The position numbers were made by a program, and so were the translations under genes. From positions 62,001 through 126,000 of the forward strand of contig NZ_VHLM01000004.1 of the NCBI RefSeq assembly GCF_009764685.1: 64,000 bases of DNA, written 5' to 3'. Positions 17,878 to 27,364 of the stretch are shown one piece after another. The notes below the pieces were generated by a model. That model was not told the DNA's origin. It ran no database searches and saw only the letters and a program-made list of their open reading frames with translations. This stretch comes from Flavobacterium sp. I-STPP5a. Its GTDB lineage: Bacteria > Bacteroidota > Bacteroidia > Flavobacteriales > Flavobacteriaceae. Position 1 is the first letter of the stretch; the number at the start of each line of letters is the position of its first letter.

Positions 17878-18948
17878 CTAACCACCAGATGAAACAGGAA
17901 AAACCCCATTATTCATTCTTTTTATAGTTTCTCCATATTTATTAATCAAAACGTATTCCCAACTTTGGATTTCATCATCGGGTTTACTTGTTAATTTTCT
18001 AAATTCAATTAATCCATTTTCAAATTTTACCGATGACCCCCAAATTGGTTCATAACTTTTGTCTAATTCCTTAACAATTTCAAATTTATCATTGATTATA
18101 GAATAACCGTCATTGACCATTTTATAACCAGCCATTACTTTTTTGCTAATTATTGCAAATCCATTATCAAATTCACTTGCAAACGAATATACTTTTTCAG
18201 TAAGAATTTCTCCTTTACTATTTTTATAACCGTAGCCATCTCTTCCATCAGTACCAAAACTAACTATATTAGGCAATGGTTTGGTAGCTATATCGCAGTA
18301 TGCTATATAATAAGTTTGATAATTACGTAGATAATCTTGGTTTTCAGCAATAGACATAACGCCATCCTTATTTATTTTATAATAATCATGTTTACCTTCA
18401 TTATGGTAGCCACCATCTTTGTCAAAAATCTTTTTTTCATCTATGCCGTAAGTGATACCATTTACAATCTTAACATTATCGAACCATTTATTAGAAATAT
18501 ACTTTCCTTGAATATTTATAAAACAATATTTCTCATTCAATTCAACCCAAGCTATCCCATTACAAAATTGTTCTGTGGAATCAAATTTATGTGGAATAAT
18601 AAGTACCCCTTTTTCTGAATAATAACCAAATTTTCCATTCACATTAACAGAAATAAGTCCTTCATTAAATCCAAGATTAGAAAAAGCAAACTCATTCTCA
18701 AACTTAGGTTGAAAAACAATCATTCCTTTTTCATTTATCAATCCCCATTTACCATTTTGTCTAAATCTACTTAATCCATATTCAAACTTAGTCATTTCAT
18801 TAAATGATGGTTTCAAAATATTTTTACCAGTATTATCAATAATTCCATAAAGTCTAGTGCTATTGTCATAATAAACAGTTTGTGCTGTTAATAGATGAAG
18901 ACTCAATATTTGAATTAATATTGATATTATGGAATGTTTAGATTTCAT
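17878..18948 (-). CDS. Exported WG-repeat protein
   Basis: A 356-residue protein with an N-terminal signal peptide (MKSKHSIISILIQILSLHLLTAQ) and a series of WG-type repeats: GIIDNTGKNILKPSFNE, KWGLINEKGMIVFQPKFE, KFGYYSEKGVLIIPHKFD and further diverged copies. WG repeats form beta-rich, probably extracytoplasmic interaction surfaces; no enzymatic residues are evident. It is the first gene of the pair with the BNR/MORN protein, 37 bases downstream, so the two are likely made together. Both have repeat-based binding folds, suggesting a shared surface or periplasmic role (inference). Confidence 0.8.
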   Translation of the reverse strand: MKSKHSIISILIQILSLHLLTAQTVYYDNSTRLYGIIDNTGKNILKPSFNEMTKFEYGLSRFRQNGKWGLINEKGMIVFQPKFENEFAFSNLGFNEGLISVNVNGKFGYYSEKGVLIIPHKFDSTEQFCNGIAWVELNEKYCFINIQGKYISNKWFDNVKIVNGITYGIDEKKIFDKDGGYHNEGKHDYYKINKDGVMSIAENQDYLRNYQTYYIAYCDIATKPLPNIVSFGTDGRDGYGYKNSKGEILTEKVYSFASEFDNGFAIISKKVMAGYKMVNDGYSIINDKFEIVKELDKSYEPIWGSSVKFENGLIEFRKLTSKPDDEIQSWEYVLINKYGETIKRMNNGVFPVSSGG

Positions 18949-19150
18949 GTTTTTATTGAGCTTTAGTTATATTGAAAATTTAAAATTTTGAGTACGTGTG
19001 GTTATATCTCCCCTTTGATTTTTTCCACAAGTAAGGTATATTAGGAGTTCTTAATTGACTTTCATTACAAAACCTATTGAAAATTAATTATAAATTTGTT
19101 CTAACTTTTAGGTTCAGTATATTTTGTTTTTTTTATCAGTACAAAAAAAG

Positions 19151-19738
19151 CTACGGAACAGCCGTAAATGTGCCATTTGTAATATTAAATATTTTCTCTA
19201 CTATTTTAGTGCCGTTACAGTAGCCCAATGGATATCCACCGTTATTGGTTAGATTACTGATGCTGAATTCGCCTTTTAATATCGTTCCATCAAAACTTGT
19301 TATCTTTACTTTACCTGATGTTTTGCTATTACCCCATAAGGTAACCTCCTTATAACAAACGCCTGCTTCATTTATAGGTATAAAGGCAAAGTAACCATCT
19401 GTATATAAATCGTAAGTTTTATTTACAACTAATACATTATCAGTTGTTCTAATTTCCAAATTCATTATTTCCAAAAAATCATTGGGAACCCCTTTTATTT
19501 TGGGTGATGTGACTATCACAAATTCGTTAATACTCGAAGTTGTAGTAGTACTTTTTTCCCAGTACATTTCAGAAATGGCTGAGTTATTTTCGTATTGTAC
19601 GTTATTTAAACTAAAGCTTAGTAATGATTTTTTAGAAATATCTGAACTATCATCTGAATTTTCATTGCTACAATTAGTGAAGGATGCGATTAATAAAATC
19701 AAAAGAAAAAAGCTCCTAAATAATCTAAAGTTTTTCAT
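19151..19738 (-). CDS. Exported lipoprotein, unknown function
   Basis: A 195-residue lipoprotein: hydrophobic signal ending FTNC (Cys23), followed by an acidic, serine-rich linker (SNENSDDSSDISKK) common in Bacteroidota outer-membrane lipoproteins. The remainder is beta-rich (SFSLNNVQYENNS, LKGEFSISNLTNNGGYPLGYC) with no recognised active site. It stands alone between the WG cluster and the two-component system, 412 bases... downstream of neither with obvious coupling. Function unknown. Confidence 0.65.
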   Translation of the reverse strand: MKNFRLFRSFFLLILLIASFTNCSNENSDDSSDISKKSLLSFSLNNVQYENNSAISEMYWEKSTTTTSSINEFVIVTSPKIKGVPNDFLEIMNLEIRTTDNVLVVNKTYDLYTDGYFAFIPINEAGVCYKEVTLWGNSKTSGKVKITSFDGTILKGEFSISNLTNNGGYPLGYCNGTKIVEKIFNITNGTFTAVP

Positions 19739-19840
19739 TTATTAGTATTTTTAATTATTGTTAATCAAAAATATGGTAAATAAATTCTTTAAAAATAATG
19801 AATTAGTTTCCGTAAAGATTTAATAATTAATCGTGGAGAA

Positions 19841-22800
19841 TTAATTAATTGGAAGCTTGACAACCACAGTGGTTCCCTCATTTGGATTTGAAGAAATAGT
19901 AATTGGATTGGCATTATCTCCTTGAAATAATGCGATTCGTTCTTTGGCTAAATCGATTCCTTTTGAGGCATGAAGCTTATTTAGGTTTTGGGAATGCATC
20001 CCTTTACCATTATCAATAATTTTAATTATAAGATAATTGTCTTTGTGTTCAATGAATAGAGTTAATTTAGGTTTTATGAAATGAGAATCAAACGCATGAA
20101 CGAATACATTTTCAATAAAAGGCTGAATAAGCATTGGAGGAATTTCAGTTTCAAACAAATCAAGTTCTTCCACAATAATTAACTCAAATTCAACTTGATT
20201 TTTAAAACGCATATTTTCTAACGTAATGTATGATTTTAAATATTCAATTTCTTCTGATAATGCAATTCGTTGGACGGATGAGTTATTAAGTGTTTTACGA
20301 ATTATTTTTGAAAACTCTCCCATATACATCAAGGCGTCATCTGTATTATTATCGATTATATAATTCTGAATAGAATTCATAGCGTTGAAGATAAAGTGAG
20401 GATTCATTTGACTTTGAAGCGCTTCCATTTTAGTTTCAGCTAAACGTTTTTGAATCAAAGATTTTGTTTGTTCTTGTTTTTTAATAAATTGAATTCTTTT
20501 TTTATAAATTACAAAACCAGTAATTGAAAATAAAAGGAAGATTGCTAAAATGAACCACCAAGTTTCCCAAAAAGGTGGAGTTATTACAATATTCAGAACA
20601 TCACTAGAAGACACTATACCCGAATGCAAATCTTTGGTAACTAATCTAATTTTATAATTTCCATTTGGTAAATACGTAAGATTTATATTTTTGTCTTTTG
20701 TCCACTTGCTCCAATTGGAATTCCTCAGACCTATTACTTTATAGCGATATTCTAACTTGTTTGGATATTGACAATTTTGAGGTTCAAATTCAATTGAAAT
20801 TGTATTTTTATTGTAATGCAACTCAATTTCATTAAAATTATAATTTAACCATTTAAAATTAGTGTTATTTATGGGTTCGAAATTAACCTCGATAGCCGCA
20901 ATTTTTATTTCTTGAGGACTATTTTTTGTTGAAAGATATTTTTGCAAATCAAATTCAAAATAACCATCTTGTGTTCCAAGTGTCAAAACAGTTCCTTTGA
21001 TATTTGATGAAGTAAAAGCTTTCGCACTTAATCCTTGTTCTTTATCAAGTAAGCGAACGACACCATTTCTATAAATATTCAATCCTTTTTCTGTCCCGAT
21101 AATAAGATAGTCATTATAGCACTCTAAAAATGAAATAGAATTACCATTTAATCTTTTTCGGTCAATTTTTTCGATAATTTTAAAACCATTCGTAACATCA
21201 ATAAAAAATATATCCCCAAAAGAGTTTGCTACAATTAGTTGTTTTTTGTGATTAATTTTTGCTTGAACTAATTCTTTTTCCTTCCAAATATTATTAAAAT
21301 ATAATGAATACAGTCGTCCGTTTTCATAAGTATAAAGCCCATTTGAAGATGAAGCTATGTAACGCTTATCTTTTATGGTAAGTATCGAAATAGCATCCTT
21401 GGGTATATTTAAATCATTTATGTCATACTTTTTAAATCCTCTATTGAATCTAAAATCCTCAACTTCACAAAATTTACCATAAGCAACTTGAAATATTAAT
21501 TTGTTCCTATCAATAACTTCAAAAGCACTTGCAGAATAGGGATAGTATTCAGCAATTTCGCCTTTTTCATTTAGAGCAAATAATCCAATGGTAGAATTAA
21601 CCCATATTTTAGAATTATATACTTTAATGCCTCTTAACTCAAATCTGTCTAAATTTGTTTGCGAGAACGAAACAAAATACTCGTACTTTGATAATTCAGG
21701 TTTTGTTTTAAAGTTATAACTCGCAAAATCAAAAAATATATCGTTTGATATTTCAGTTTCGATTTTATTTTTCTTCAAAAAAATTAAACCTCCTTTGTGT
21801 AAAATTAAATTTTGATTTTGGAAGTTCGTAATTGCAACAACATCTAGTTTGGCCATATCATAAAAAGATGCAGGATAATATTTAATCTCTTGCTTTAAAT
21901 CAATTTTAAAAAAACCCTTGTTTATTGTACCAACGTAAAGTGTATCTGTCTGTGAATCGTAGTACAAAGTCCAAACTTCGGTACTGTCCACTCCAAATTC
22001 ATCATTAAGCTTTATAATTTTGTTGTTGATTATCTTACTTATTCCACCTGTAGCAAAGTTAACTCCGTTACTTGCTACGTAGATGTCACCTTTATTATCT
22101 GAAATAAAATTCCAATAAGTACTACTTCCAAATTTTATAATGGAACCCTTATTTAGCAGGTAATCTTTTATGCTAATTTTACTAATTGATTTATTCAAAT
22201 AATCACGATGGCAGATGTAAAGACTATCCTTAACTTTATGAATTGAAAATATATCAGGTTCAAAATGATTTATCAACTTTATTTCTTTTATTGCTAAATC
22301 TATTCTCCAAAAACCATCATTAAATGTCCCAAAATAGATTTTAGAATCTATCTCAACAAAATCCATAACTTGAAACAGGCTCCTAAAACCCGTAATTTTC
22401 TTATTCAAGATAATTTTGTGTGTTCTAATATCCAGAACGGAAATTCCGAACTCAGTTCCTATGTAGAGTAGGTTTTTGTAGATAAATAATTTTCGTATTT
22501 TATCATTAATTAAGCCATTTTTAGTGCTGATAATTGTGAATTTTTTCCCATCATAAAATGTTAATCCACCCCCATGACTACCAAACCACAAATTATGATT
22601 AGCGTCTTCTATAATAGCCCAACAGCTATTGTGTGCTAATCCATCTGAAGTAAAGTAATTTTTTGCAACTCCGTTTCGGATTGCTGATAATCCATTAGCT
22701 GTGCCCACCCAAAGAATACCTCGACTGTCTTTGTAAATAGAATAAACACTATTATTTGGTAATCCATCAATTGTAGAGAAATTGGTTGATGGAAAATTTT

Positions 22801-22867
22801 GTGAAAATACTATTTCAATAAAAAATAGTAGTATCAACAAAAACTTATTTCTTGTGAATGATAGCAT
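19841..22867 (-). CDS. LytS-type sensor histidine kinase with two-component-regulator propeller
   Basis: A 1008-residue membrane sensor. After a signal peptide come Reg_prop propeller repeats (GLPNNSVYSIYKDSRGILWVG, WAIIEDANHNLWFGSHGGGL) filling most of the periplasmic part, a Y_Y_Y domain (YRYKVIGLRNSNWSKW), one membrane helix (WFILAIFLLFSITGFVIY), then a His_kinase domain with H824 in NPHFIFN and a HATPase domain (IDNGKGM near the C-terminus). It should autophosphorylate and pass phosphate to the LytTR regulator whose gene lies immediately upstream and overlaps by 23 bases. The ligand is unknown. There is no fused receiver or AraC domain, so this is not a hybrid. Confidence 0.92.
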   Translation of the reverse strand: MLSFTRNKFLLILLFFIEIVFSQNFPSTNFSTIDGLPNNSVYSIYKDSRGILWVGTANGLSAIRNGVAKNYFTSDGLAHNSCWAIIEDANHNLWFGSHGGGLTFYDGKKFTIISTKNGLINDKIRKLFIYKNLLYIGTEFGISVLDIRTHKIILNKKITGFRSLFQVMDFVEIDSKIYFGTFNDGFWRIDLAIKEIKLINHFEPDIFSIHKVKDSLYICHRDYLNKSISKISIKDYLLNKGSIIKFGSSTYWNFISDNKGDIYVASNGVNFATGGISKIINNKIIKLNDEFGVDSTEVWTLYYDSQTDTLYVGTINKGFFKIDLKQEIKYYPASFYDMAKLDVVAITNFQNQNLILHKGGLIFLKKNKIETEISNDIFFDFASYNFKTKPELSKYEYFVSFSQTNLDRFELRGIKVYNSKIWVNSTIGLFALNEKGEIAEYYPYSASAFEVIDRNKLIFQVAYGKFCEVEDFRFNRGFKKYDINDLNIPKDAISILTIKDKRYIASSSNGLYTYENGRLYSLYFNNIWKEKELVQAKINHKKQLIVANSFGDIFFIDVTNGFKIIEKIDRKRLNGNSISFLECYNDYLIIGTEKGLNIYRNGVVRLLDKEQGLSAKAFTSSNIKGTVLTLGTQDGYFEFDLQKYLSTKNSPQEIKIAAIEVNFEPINNTNFKWLNYNFNEIELHYNKNTISIEFEPQNCQYPNKLEYRYKVIGLRNSNWSKWTKDKNINLTYLPNGNYKIRLVTKDLHSGIVSSSDVLNIVITPPFWETWWFILAIFLLFSITGFVIYKKRIQFIKKQEQTKSLIQKRLAETKMEALQSQMNPHFIFNAMNSIQNYIIDNNTDDALMYMGEFSKIIRKTLNNSSVQRIALSEEIEYLKSYITLENMRFKNQVEFELIIVEELDLFETEIPPMLIQPFIENVFVHAFDSHFIKPKLTLFIEHKDNYLIIKIIDNGKGMHSQNLNKLHASKGIDLAKERIALFQGDNANPITISSNPNEGTTVVVKLPIN

Positions 22868-23600
22868 TGATAAAGTTTTCTTTTTGTCTTACTGATACAG
22901 GAAGTGTTTCTCCATTTGCCAATTCTACCAATAATTCATTGGCCTTACTAAAACGATTCACATAGTTTAAATTTACTAAATAAGACTTATGTATCCGCTG
23001 AAAAAGTGAACTTGGAAGTAGTTCTTCAACATGTTTTAGAGTTTTTGATAGAATAATATTTCTACCGTCTAAACAAACTATTTTACAGTAGTTACTATCT
23101 GCTTCACAATAAAGAATTGAGTTGGTTTTAAGCAATTCAAATCCGTTTTCAGTAGGTAGTGCAATTCGGTTAAATTCAGAGCCACCAGTATCAAGATTTT
23201 CTAAAAGTAACTTTAATTTTTCTTCTTGTGAGGCTTTATTTTGTTTGTCATCATACTTTTTGATAGTGTCCAACAAATCAATATAATTAATCGGTTTAAG
23301 TAAATAATCTAATGCACTACATTTGATAGCATCGATTGCAAATTCTGAATGGGCTGTAGTAAAAATGACTTCAAAATGAACTTTATTCAGTTCTTTAAAA
23401 AGTTGAAAACCATTTTTATTAGGCATCTGAATATCAAGAAAAACTAATTCTGGATTAAATTTTTCTATAGATACAATTGCTTCATCAACACTTTCACATT
23501 TGTCAAGTATTAAAAATTTATCTGGAAAATAACGAGTCAAAAGTTTTTCTAAAAACTCTCTCGCGTTGTATTCATCATCAACTATAATGGTTTTAATCAT
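22845..23600 (-). CDS. LytTR-family response regulator
   Basis: A 251-residue DNA-binding regulator. The receiver domain shows acidic D8-D9, phosphoacceptor D56 in VFLDIQMPNKNG and the conserved K of the LLKPI motif. The C-terminal LytTR domain is visible in ILYCEADSNYCKIVCLDGRNIILSKTLKHVEELL and FQRIHKSYLVNLNYVNRF. LytTR proteins bind direct repeats upstream of a few targets. Its 3' end overlaps the kinase gene by 23 bases, so the pair is one operon with the regulator first. Confidence 0.95.
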   Translation of the reverse strand: MIKTIIVDDEYNAREFLEKLLTRYFPDKFLILDKCESVDEAIVSIEKFNPELVFLDIQMPNKNGFQLFKELNKVHFEVIFTTAHSEFAIDAIKCSALDYLLKPINYIDLLDTIKKYDDKQNKASQEEKLKLLLENLDTGGSEFNRIALPTENGFELLKTNSILYCEADSNYCKIVCLDGRNIILSKTLKHVEELLPSSLFQRIHKSYLVNLNYVNRFSKANELLVELANGETLPVSVRQKENFINAIIHKK

Positions 23601-23682
23601 ACCATAAAGATATAATTTTTTAGGAGAATTTTATTAAGTAAATTAGTATTCGTAGTGTTTTTTCAATTTATCGATTTTATTC

Positions 23683-24453
23683 CTAAAAACCTTCAAATAT
23701 ACCCAGTCCAAATAATGCAAAATCATATTTTACAGGGTCATTTGGGTCGAGAAGTCTTAAGTTAGTGTCTAATTCTAGTAATGCTTTTCCATCATTTTGT
23801 TTTCTATCTAAAAGTCCTAATTTCCGTGCTACATTACCAGAATGTACATCGAGAGGGCAAGAAAGTTTTGATGGTGAAATGTTTTTCCAAATACCTAAAT
23901 CTACGCCTGCATTATCATTTCGAACAAACCACCTCAAACACATATTAATTCTCTTTGCTACTGAACCTTTATTTGGGTCTGCTACATGTTTTCTTGTTCG
24001 GGTCAGATGTGGAATTTCAAAAAAGGCTTCATTAAGGGCATGTATAGCTGGTTGAAGTGAAGTCTCTGTTTGGTTATCAGTAAATATTTTTTCAAGACCA
24101 CCTCTATTAGTGTAAATATGTTTTAAAGCTGTTATGAAATGTTTAAAATCATCTGCATTAAAAGTTCTATGAACAAATCCTTCCAACTGCTCCAATTGAA
24201 ACTCATCATGGCTCATAACAAAATCAAACGGTGAATCACCCACAATGTCCATCATACGATGTCCGTTCTTAGTAATCATTGTTCTATTTCCCCAAGCTAT
24301 AGTTGAAGCCAAGAAACCCGCAATTTCAATGTCTTCTTTTAATGTATAACGATGGGGAACACTAATAGGGTCTGGTTCAATAAAGTCAATTGTGTTATAC
24401 TGAAGAACTTTGGTATCTAGGAAGTCTTTTAATTCATTTTTAGGGATAACCAT
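23683..24453 (-). CDS. TIGR02757-family protein, intact copy
   Basis: A protein of about 256 residues of the TIGR02757 family, conserved in Bacteroidota and of unknown function; segments such as EIAGFLASTIAWGNRTMI, CPLDVHSGNVARKLGLL and KYDFALFGLGIFEGF are typical. The frame extends to a TTG at 24486, but ATG at 24453 (MVIPKNELKDFLD) matches the start of the neighbouring paralogue, and the promoter-like element at 24484-24491 would place the transcript start after the TTG. It lies directly downstream of a truncated paralogue. The CxDxHxGxxAR-type segment recalls DNA glycosylase-like folds, but no activity can be claimed. Confidence 0.85.
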   Translation of the reverse strand: MVIPKNELKDFLDTKVLQYNTIDFIEPDPISVPHRYTLKEDIEIAGFLASTIAWGNRTMITKNGHRMMDIVGDSPFDFVMSHDEFQLEQLEGFVHRTFNADDFKHFITALKHIYTNRGGLEKIFTDNQTETSLQPAIHALNEAFFEIPHLTRTRKHVADPNKGSVAKRINMCLRWFVRNDNAGVDLGIWKNISPSKLSCPLDVHSGNVARKLGLLDRKQNDGKALLELDTNLRLLDPNDPVKYDFALFGLGIFEGF

Positions 24454-24483
24454 TTTTGTTGATTTTAAAGCTTTAATTTCTGG

Positions 24484-24491
24484 CAAATGTA
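24484..24491 (-). promoter_or_regulatory. -7 element candidate for the intact TIGR02757 gene
   Basis: On the minus strand this reads TACATTTG, a TAnnTTTG match about 30 bases upstream of the ATG at 24453. No TTG lies at the expected -33 distance, so support is partial. It favours the 24453 start over the TTG at 24486. Confidence 0.4.
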
Positions 24492-24504
24492 CTTATTTAT
24501 CAAT

Positions 24505-25044
24505 TTAAAAACATACTGCCTTAATTATCCTTATATACATGTTGATTCTTTTTGCTGCCGAATTGTTCAAAGGATCTGAAACGTGTTTTTGAGTTCGAGC
24601 GAGATGAGGGATAGAAAAAAATATTTTTTTGAATTCGGAAATGCTATTTTGCATCGAATGAGGTTCTTGATTTTTGGCAAAAACCGTTTCTAGTCCACCG
24701 TGATGGGAATAGATGTTTTGTAAAGATTGGATGAATCCAATAAAATCTTGACCATTAAAAGTACGGTGAACAAATGTATTTAACCGTTCTAAATCAGCGG
24801 GAGTGTGTGACATCACAAAATCATAAGGTGCATTGCCCATTAAGTCCAGCATGCGATGCGAATTTTGTATGATCATTTTACGATTCCCCCACGCAATGGT
24901 AGCACTTAGAAAACCAGCAATTTCAACATCTTCTTTTTCTGAATAAAGATGCGGAATTTGAACAGGATCACTTTCTATGAAATCTAAGGTGTTGTATTGT
25001 AAAACTTTGTTGTCTAGAAAATCTTTTAATTCTGTTGTAGTCAT
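24505..25044 (-). pseudogene. TIGR02757-family protein, truncated copy
   Basis: This copy starts at ATG 25044 (MTTTELKDFLDNKVLQYNTL; the frame is open further, to 25137) and follows the intact copy along most of its length to SAAKRINM. It then diverges into IRIIKAVCF and stops. About 80 residues are missing, including the CPLDVHSGN segment. Nucleotide and protein divergence from the intact copy is substantial, so this is not a recent tandem duplication. More likely a divergent copy was inserted and the original lost its 3' end. It sits next to the LolD-type gene. A truncated but folded product cannot be excluded. Confidence 0.75.
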
Positions 25045-25096
25045 TATAAAGGAGGAAATGTATAAAAAGAAAGAGTGTGTTTGTAACGGCTGTTTG

Positions 25097-25198
25097 TAGC
25101 CCAGATAGGAACGGCATCTCCCGATTTTAAAAAACAAGGCTTTTTCTGCCGTAGTTTTTATAATCGGGAATACAGTGGATAGCTGGAAAAAGCTCCTA
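25097..25198 (-). repeat. Dispersed hairpin repeat, copy A
   Basis: Read on the minus strand it begins TAGGAGCTTTTTCCAGCT and ends CCTATCTGGGCTA, ends shared with copies at 29555, 37587 and 45735. Internal arms TCCCGATT and AATCGGGA pair with each other. It includes the stop codon of the ABC ATPase gene. Confidence 0.6.
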
Positions 25199-25879
25199 AT
25201 TACTAATCAAGCCATCCACCATGACTAGTTTTCTATCGGCCATATTAGCGAGTTCTTCATTATGAGTTACGATCACAAATGTTTGTCCGAATTCATCTCT
25301 TAGTTTAAAGAAAAGCTGATGTAAATTCTCTGCCGATGTGGTGTCAAGGTTTCCTGAAGGCTCATCTGCAAAAATAACGGCTGGTTTATTGATTAATGCT
25401 CGTGCCACGGCTACGCGTTGCTGCTCTCCACCCGAAAGTTCATTTGGTTTATGATTTATGCGGTGTGAAAGGCCCAAATAGTCTAATAATTTTTTTGCCT
25501 CTTGTTCTGTTTCGCCTTTTGGTTTGTTGGCAATAAATGCTGGAATGCAAACGTTTTCAAGTGCGGTAAATTCAGGTAGTAGCTGGTGAAATTGGAAAAT
25601 GAATCCTAAATTTAAATTCCTGAAAGTAGATAAAACTTTGTCATTCATAGTCAAAATGTCTTGACCATTGATAAACAAGGAAGTTGTTGTTTTTTGAATA
25701 TCTGTGTTGGGTATAGTATTGGGTTTGTCTAAGGTGCCTAAAATTTGCAAGAGTGTTGTTTTTCCTGCGCCTGATGATCCTACAATAGATACAATTTCTC
25801 CTTTTTTAATATGCAAATCAACTCCTTTGAGTACATGTAGTTTATCGTAGTATTTATGTATATTTTTGACTTCAATCAT
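25196..25879 (-). CDS. ABC transporter ATP-binding protein, LolD/MacB type
   Basis: A 227-residue ATPase with Walker [11 protein letters not shown]-loop region [18 protein letters not shown], signature [15 protein letters not shown] and Walker [13 protein letters not shown]. The sequence matches the LolD/MacB/FtsE group, which drives lipoprotein release or mechanotransmission-type export with a separate permease. No permease gene is adjacent, so the partner is encoded elsewhere. Lipoprotein trafficking (LolD) is the likeliest role in this phylum, but the subgroup cannot be fixed from sequence alone. The stop falls inside repeat copy A. Confidence 0.88.
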   Translation of the reverse strand: MIEVKNIHKYYDKLHVLKGVDLHIKKGEIVSIVGSSGAGKTTLLQILGTLDKPNTIPNTDIQKTTTSLFINGQDILTMNDKVLSTFRNLNLGFIFQFHQLLPEFTALENVCIPAFIANKPKGETEQEAKKLLDYLGLSHRINHKPNELSGGEQQRVAVARALINKPAVIFADEPSGNLDTTSAENLHQLFFKLRDEFGQTFVIVTHNEELANMADRKLVMVDGLISN

Positions 25880-26023
25880 TTTATTCTGTTTTTACAAAGA
25901 AACAAAGATTTTAAGGATTATGAATTGGAAGTCATTAATTTTTCAGTTTGACAAACTATAAACTTTAGTTAAGAATAGGTCTAGGGTGTTTGATAATAAA
26001 TAACTTTGATTAAAATTTGAAAT

Positions 26024-26671
26024 ATGAAAAAAATAATTGGATTGATGATCGCCTTTTTGCCCTTTTCATTTTGTGCCAAAGAAAGAAACGTAATTGTACC
26101 TAAAAGTTTAGAAACAAAAAATATGGAAAAACAAGGAGATTTAGAGATTGCAACTTTTGCAGGAGGTTGTTTTTGGTGTACCGAGGCAGTATTTTTGCAG
26201 CTTGACGGAGTGAGTAAAGTAGTTTCAGGTTACATCGGTGGAAACACTGTAAATCCTACTTATAATGACATTTCTTCCGGAGAAACGGGACATGCAGAGG
26301 CTATTGAAATAACTTTTGATCCCAAGAAAATAAGTTTTGGAGAGTTACTGGAGATATTTTTTGCCACGCATGATCCTACAACGCTTAACCGTCAAGGTGC
26401 TGATGTAGGGACACAATACCGTAGTGAAATTTTTTATCACAATGAGACTCAAAAACAGTTGTCACAGGATTACATTGCCTTGATGACTCAAGAAAATACT
26501 TTTGTTAAACCAATTGTGACTAAAATATCAGCTGCCACAAAATTTTATGTTGCTGAAGAATACCATCAAAATTACTACAACCAAAACAAAACGAAAGGGT
26601 ATTGTAGTTATGTAATTACTCCAAAAATTGATAAGTTGAAGAAAATGTATCAAGGAAAGCTTAAGAAATAA
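26024..26671 (+). CDS. msrA: Peptide-methionine (S)-S-oxide reductase MsrA, exported form
   Basis: A 215-residue enzyme that reduces methionine S-sulfoxide in proteins. The catalytic motif GGCFWC carries C49 as the nucleophile, with the family segments SGYIGGNTVNPTYNDISSGETGHAEA and EYHQNYYNQNKTKGYC, whose final Cys may serve as a resolving residue. The N-terminus (MKKIIGLMIAFLPFSFC) is a lipoprotein-like signal with Cys17, so the enzyme probably acts outside the cytoplasm on envelope proteins. TAACTTTG at 26001-26008 is a possible -7 element, without a clear -33 partner. Confidence 0.95.
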   Translation: MKKIIGLMIAFLPFSFCAKERNVIVPKSLETKNMEKQGDLEIATFAGGCFWCTEAVFLQLDGVSKVVSGYIGGNTVNPTYNDISSGETGHAEAIEITFDPKKISFGELLEIFFATHDPTTLNRQGADVGTQYRSEIFYHNETQKQLSQDYIALMTQENTFVKPIVTKISAATKFYVAEEYHQNYYNQNKTKGYCSYVITPKIDKLKKMYQGKLKK

Positions 26672-26718
26672 TTGGCATTAGATTTGTATATTGTTCAATA
26701 AATATAAATTGAATACTT

Positions 26719-27018
26719 ATGATACAATCTGCTGCTAATGTTGAAGCAAATAACAAAACAAGAAATCTTGTATTGGGAATATTGTTTGATGCTATTGGGA
26801 TGCTTTCTTTTACAATTCCTCTTCTTGGCGAATTTTCAGATGTAGTTTGGGCGCCATTAGCAGGTTTTTTAATGACTTGGATGTATAAAGGTAAAATAGG
26901 TAAAGTAGGAGGAGTGGTAACTTTTCTTGAAGAAATTATTCCGTTTACTGATTTTATACCCACATTTACCTTAACGTGGATATACACGTATTTAATAAAA
27001 AATAAAAATGCCTCGTAA
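26719..27018 (+). CDS. Small membrane protein, unknown function
   Basis: A 99-residue protein with two or three hydrophobic stretches (LVLGILFDAIGMLSFTIPLL, VWAPLAGFLMTWMY, FTLTWIYTYLI) and a conserved-looking IPFTDFIPTFTLTW motif. It probably spans the inner membrane. The antisense frame over the same bases has lower-complexity composition and I treat it as a shadow. It follows msrA by 48 bases and ends in a strong terminator, so it may be co-transcribed with msrA. Confidence 0.7.
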   Translation: MIQSAANVEANNKTRNLVLGILFDAIGMLSFTIPLLGEFSDVVWAPLAGFLMTWMYKGKIGKVGGVVTFLEEIIPFTDFIPTFTLTWIYTYLIKNKNAS

Positions 27019-27032
27019 CGAGGCATTTTTTA
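27004..27032. terminator. Bidirectional terminator between convergent genes
   Basis: AAAAATGCCTCGT pairs perfectly with ACGAGGCATTTTT at 27018-27030, with U-tracts on both strands. It overlaps the stop codons of the plus gene ending 27018 and the minus gene ending 27030. Confidence 0.85.
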
Positions 27033-27332
27033 TGTTTTAAAAAGAAATCCGAGTCCTAATCTTTTCAGCATTTTTTTCTCAAATGCCCAGAAGAATTTGA
27101 ATTGCCCAAATATAAAACCAATACAAACCAGTAATACTTGGTAAATAGGGAATATTAATATCAAACGTACAGGAATTATCCAATATCCCAAAGAATCCTT
27201 TGTTATACCTAGCCACGTACAAAACGGTTTAGACAACCAAGCTGATGCTGATCCCGTGATAGCAAAAACAATTAGAATTATTATGAACTGAAAATTTGTT
27301 TCAATTCCCCAACGTTGTTTGAGTTTATTCAT
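27030..27332 (-). CDS. DUF6787-type small membrane protein
   Basis: A 100-residue membrane protein: MNKLKQRWGIETNFQFIIILIVFAITGSASAW, then a charged turn and further hydrophobic segments (VRLILIFPIYQVLLVCIGFIFGQ) and a C-terminal FWAFEKKMLKRLGL. This pattern is that of the DUF6787 family found in flavobacteria; no function is known to me. It is 32 bases downstream of the lipoprotein gene at 27365-27799 and probably co-transcribed. Confidence 0.78.
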   Translation of the reverse strand: MNKLKQRWGIETNFQFIIILIVFAITGSASAWLSKPFCTWLGITKDSLGYWIIPVRLILIFPIYQVLLVCIGFIFGQFKFFWAFEKKMLKRLGLGFLFKT

Positions 27333-27364
27333 TTTTATTTATAATGAATACAAATATAGTGAGA

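Noticed and set aside
24453..24486. TTG at 24486 as start of the intact TIGR02757 gene
   Set aside because: The promoter-like element lies over it and the paralogue begins at the equivalent of ATG 24453.
26661..27026. Minus-strand frame opposite the small membrane protein at 26719
   Set aside because: The plus-strand frame has cleaner membrane segments and a terminator right after its stop.
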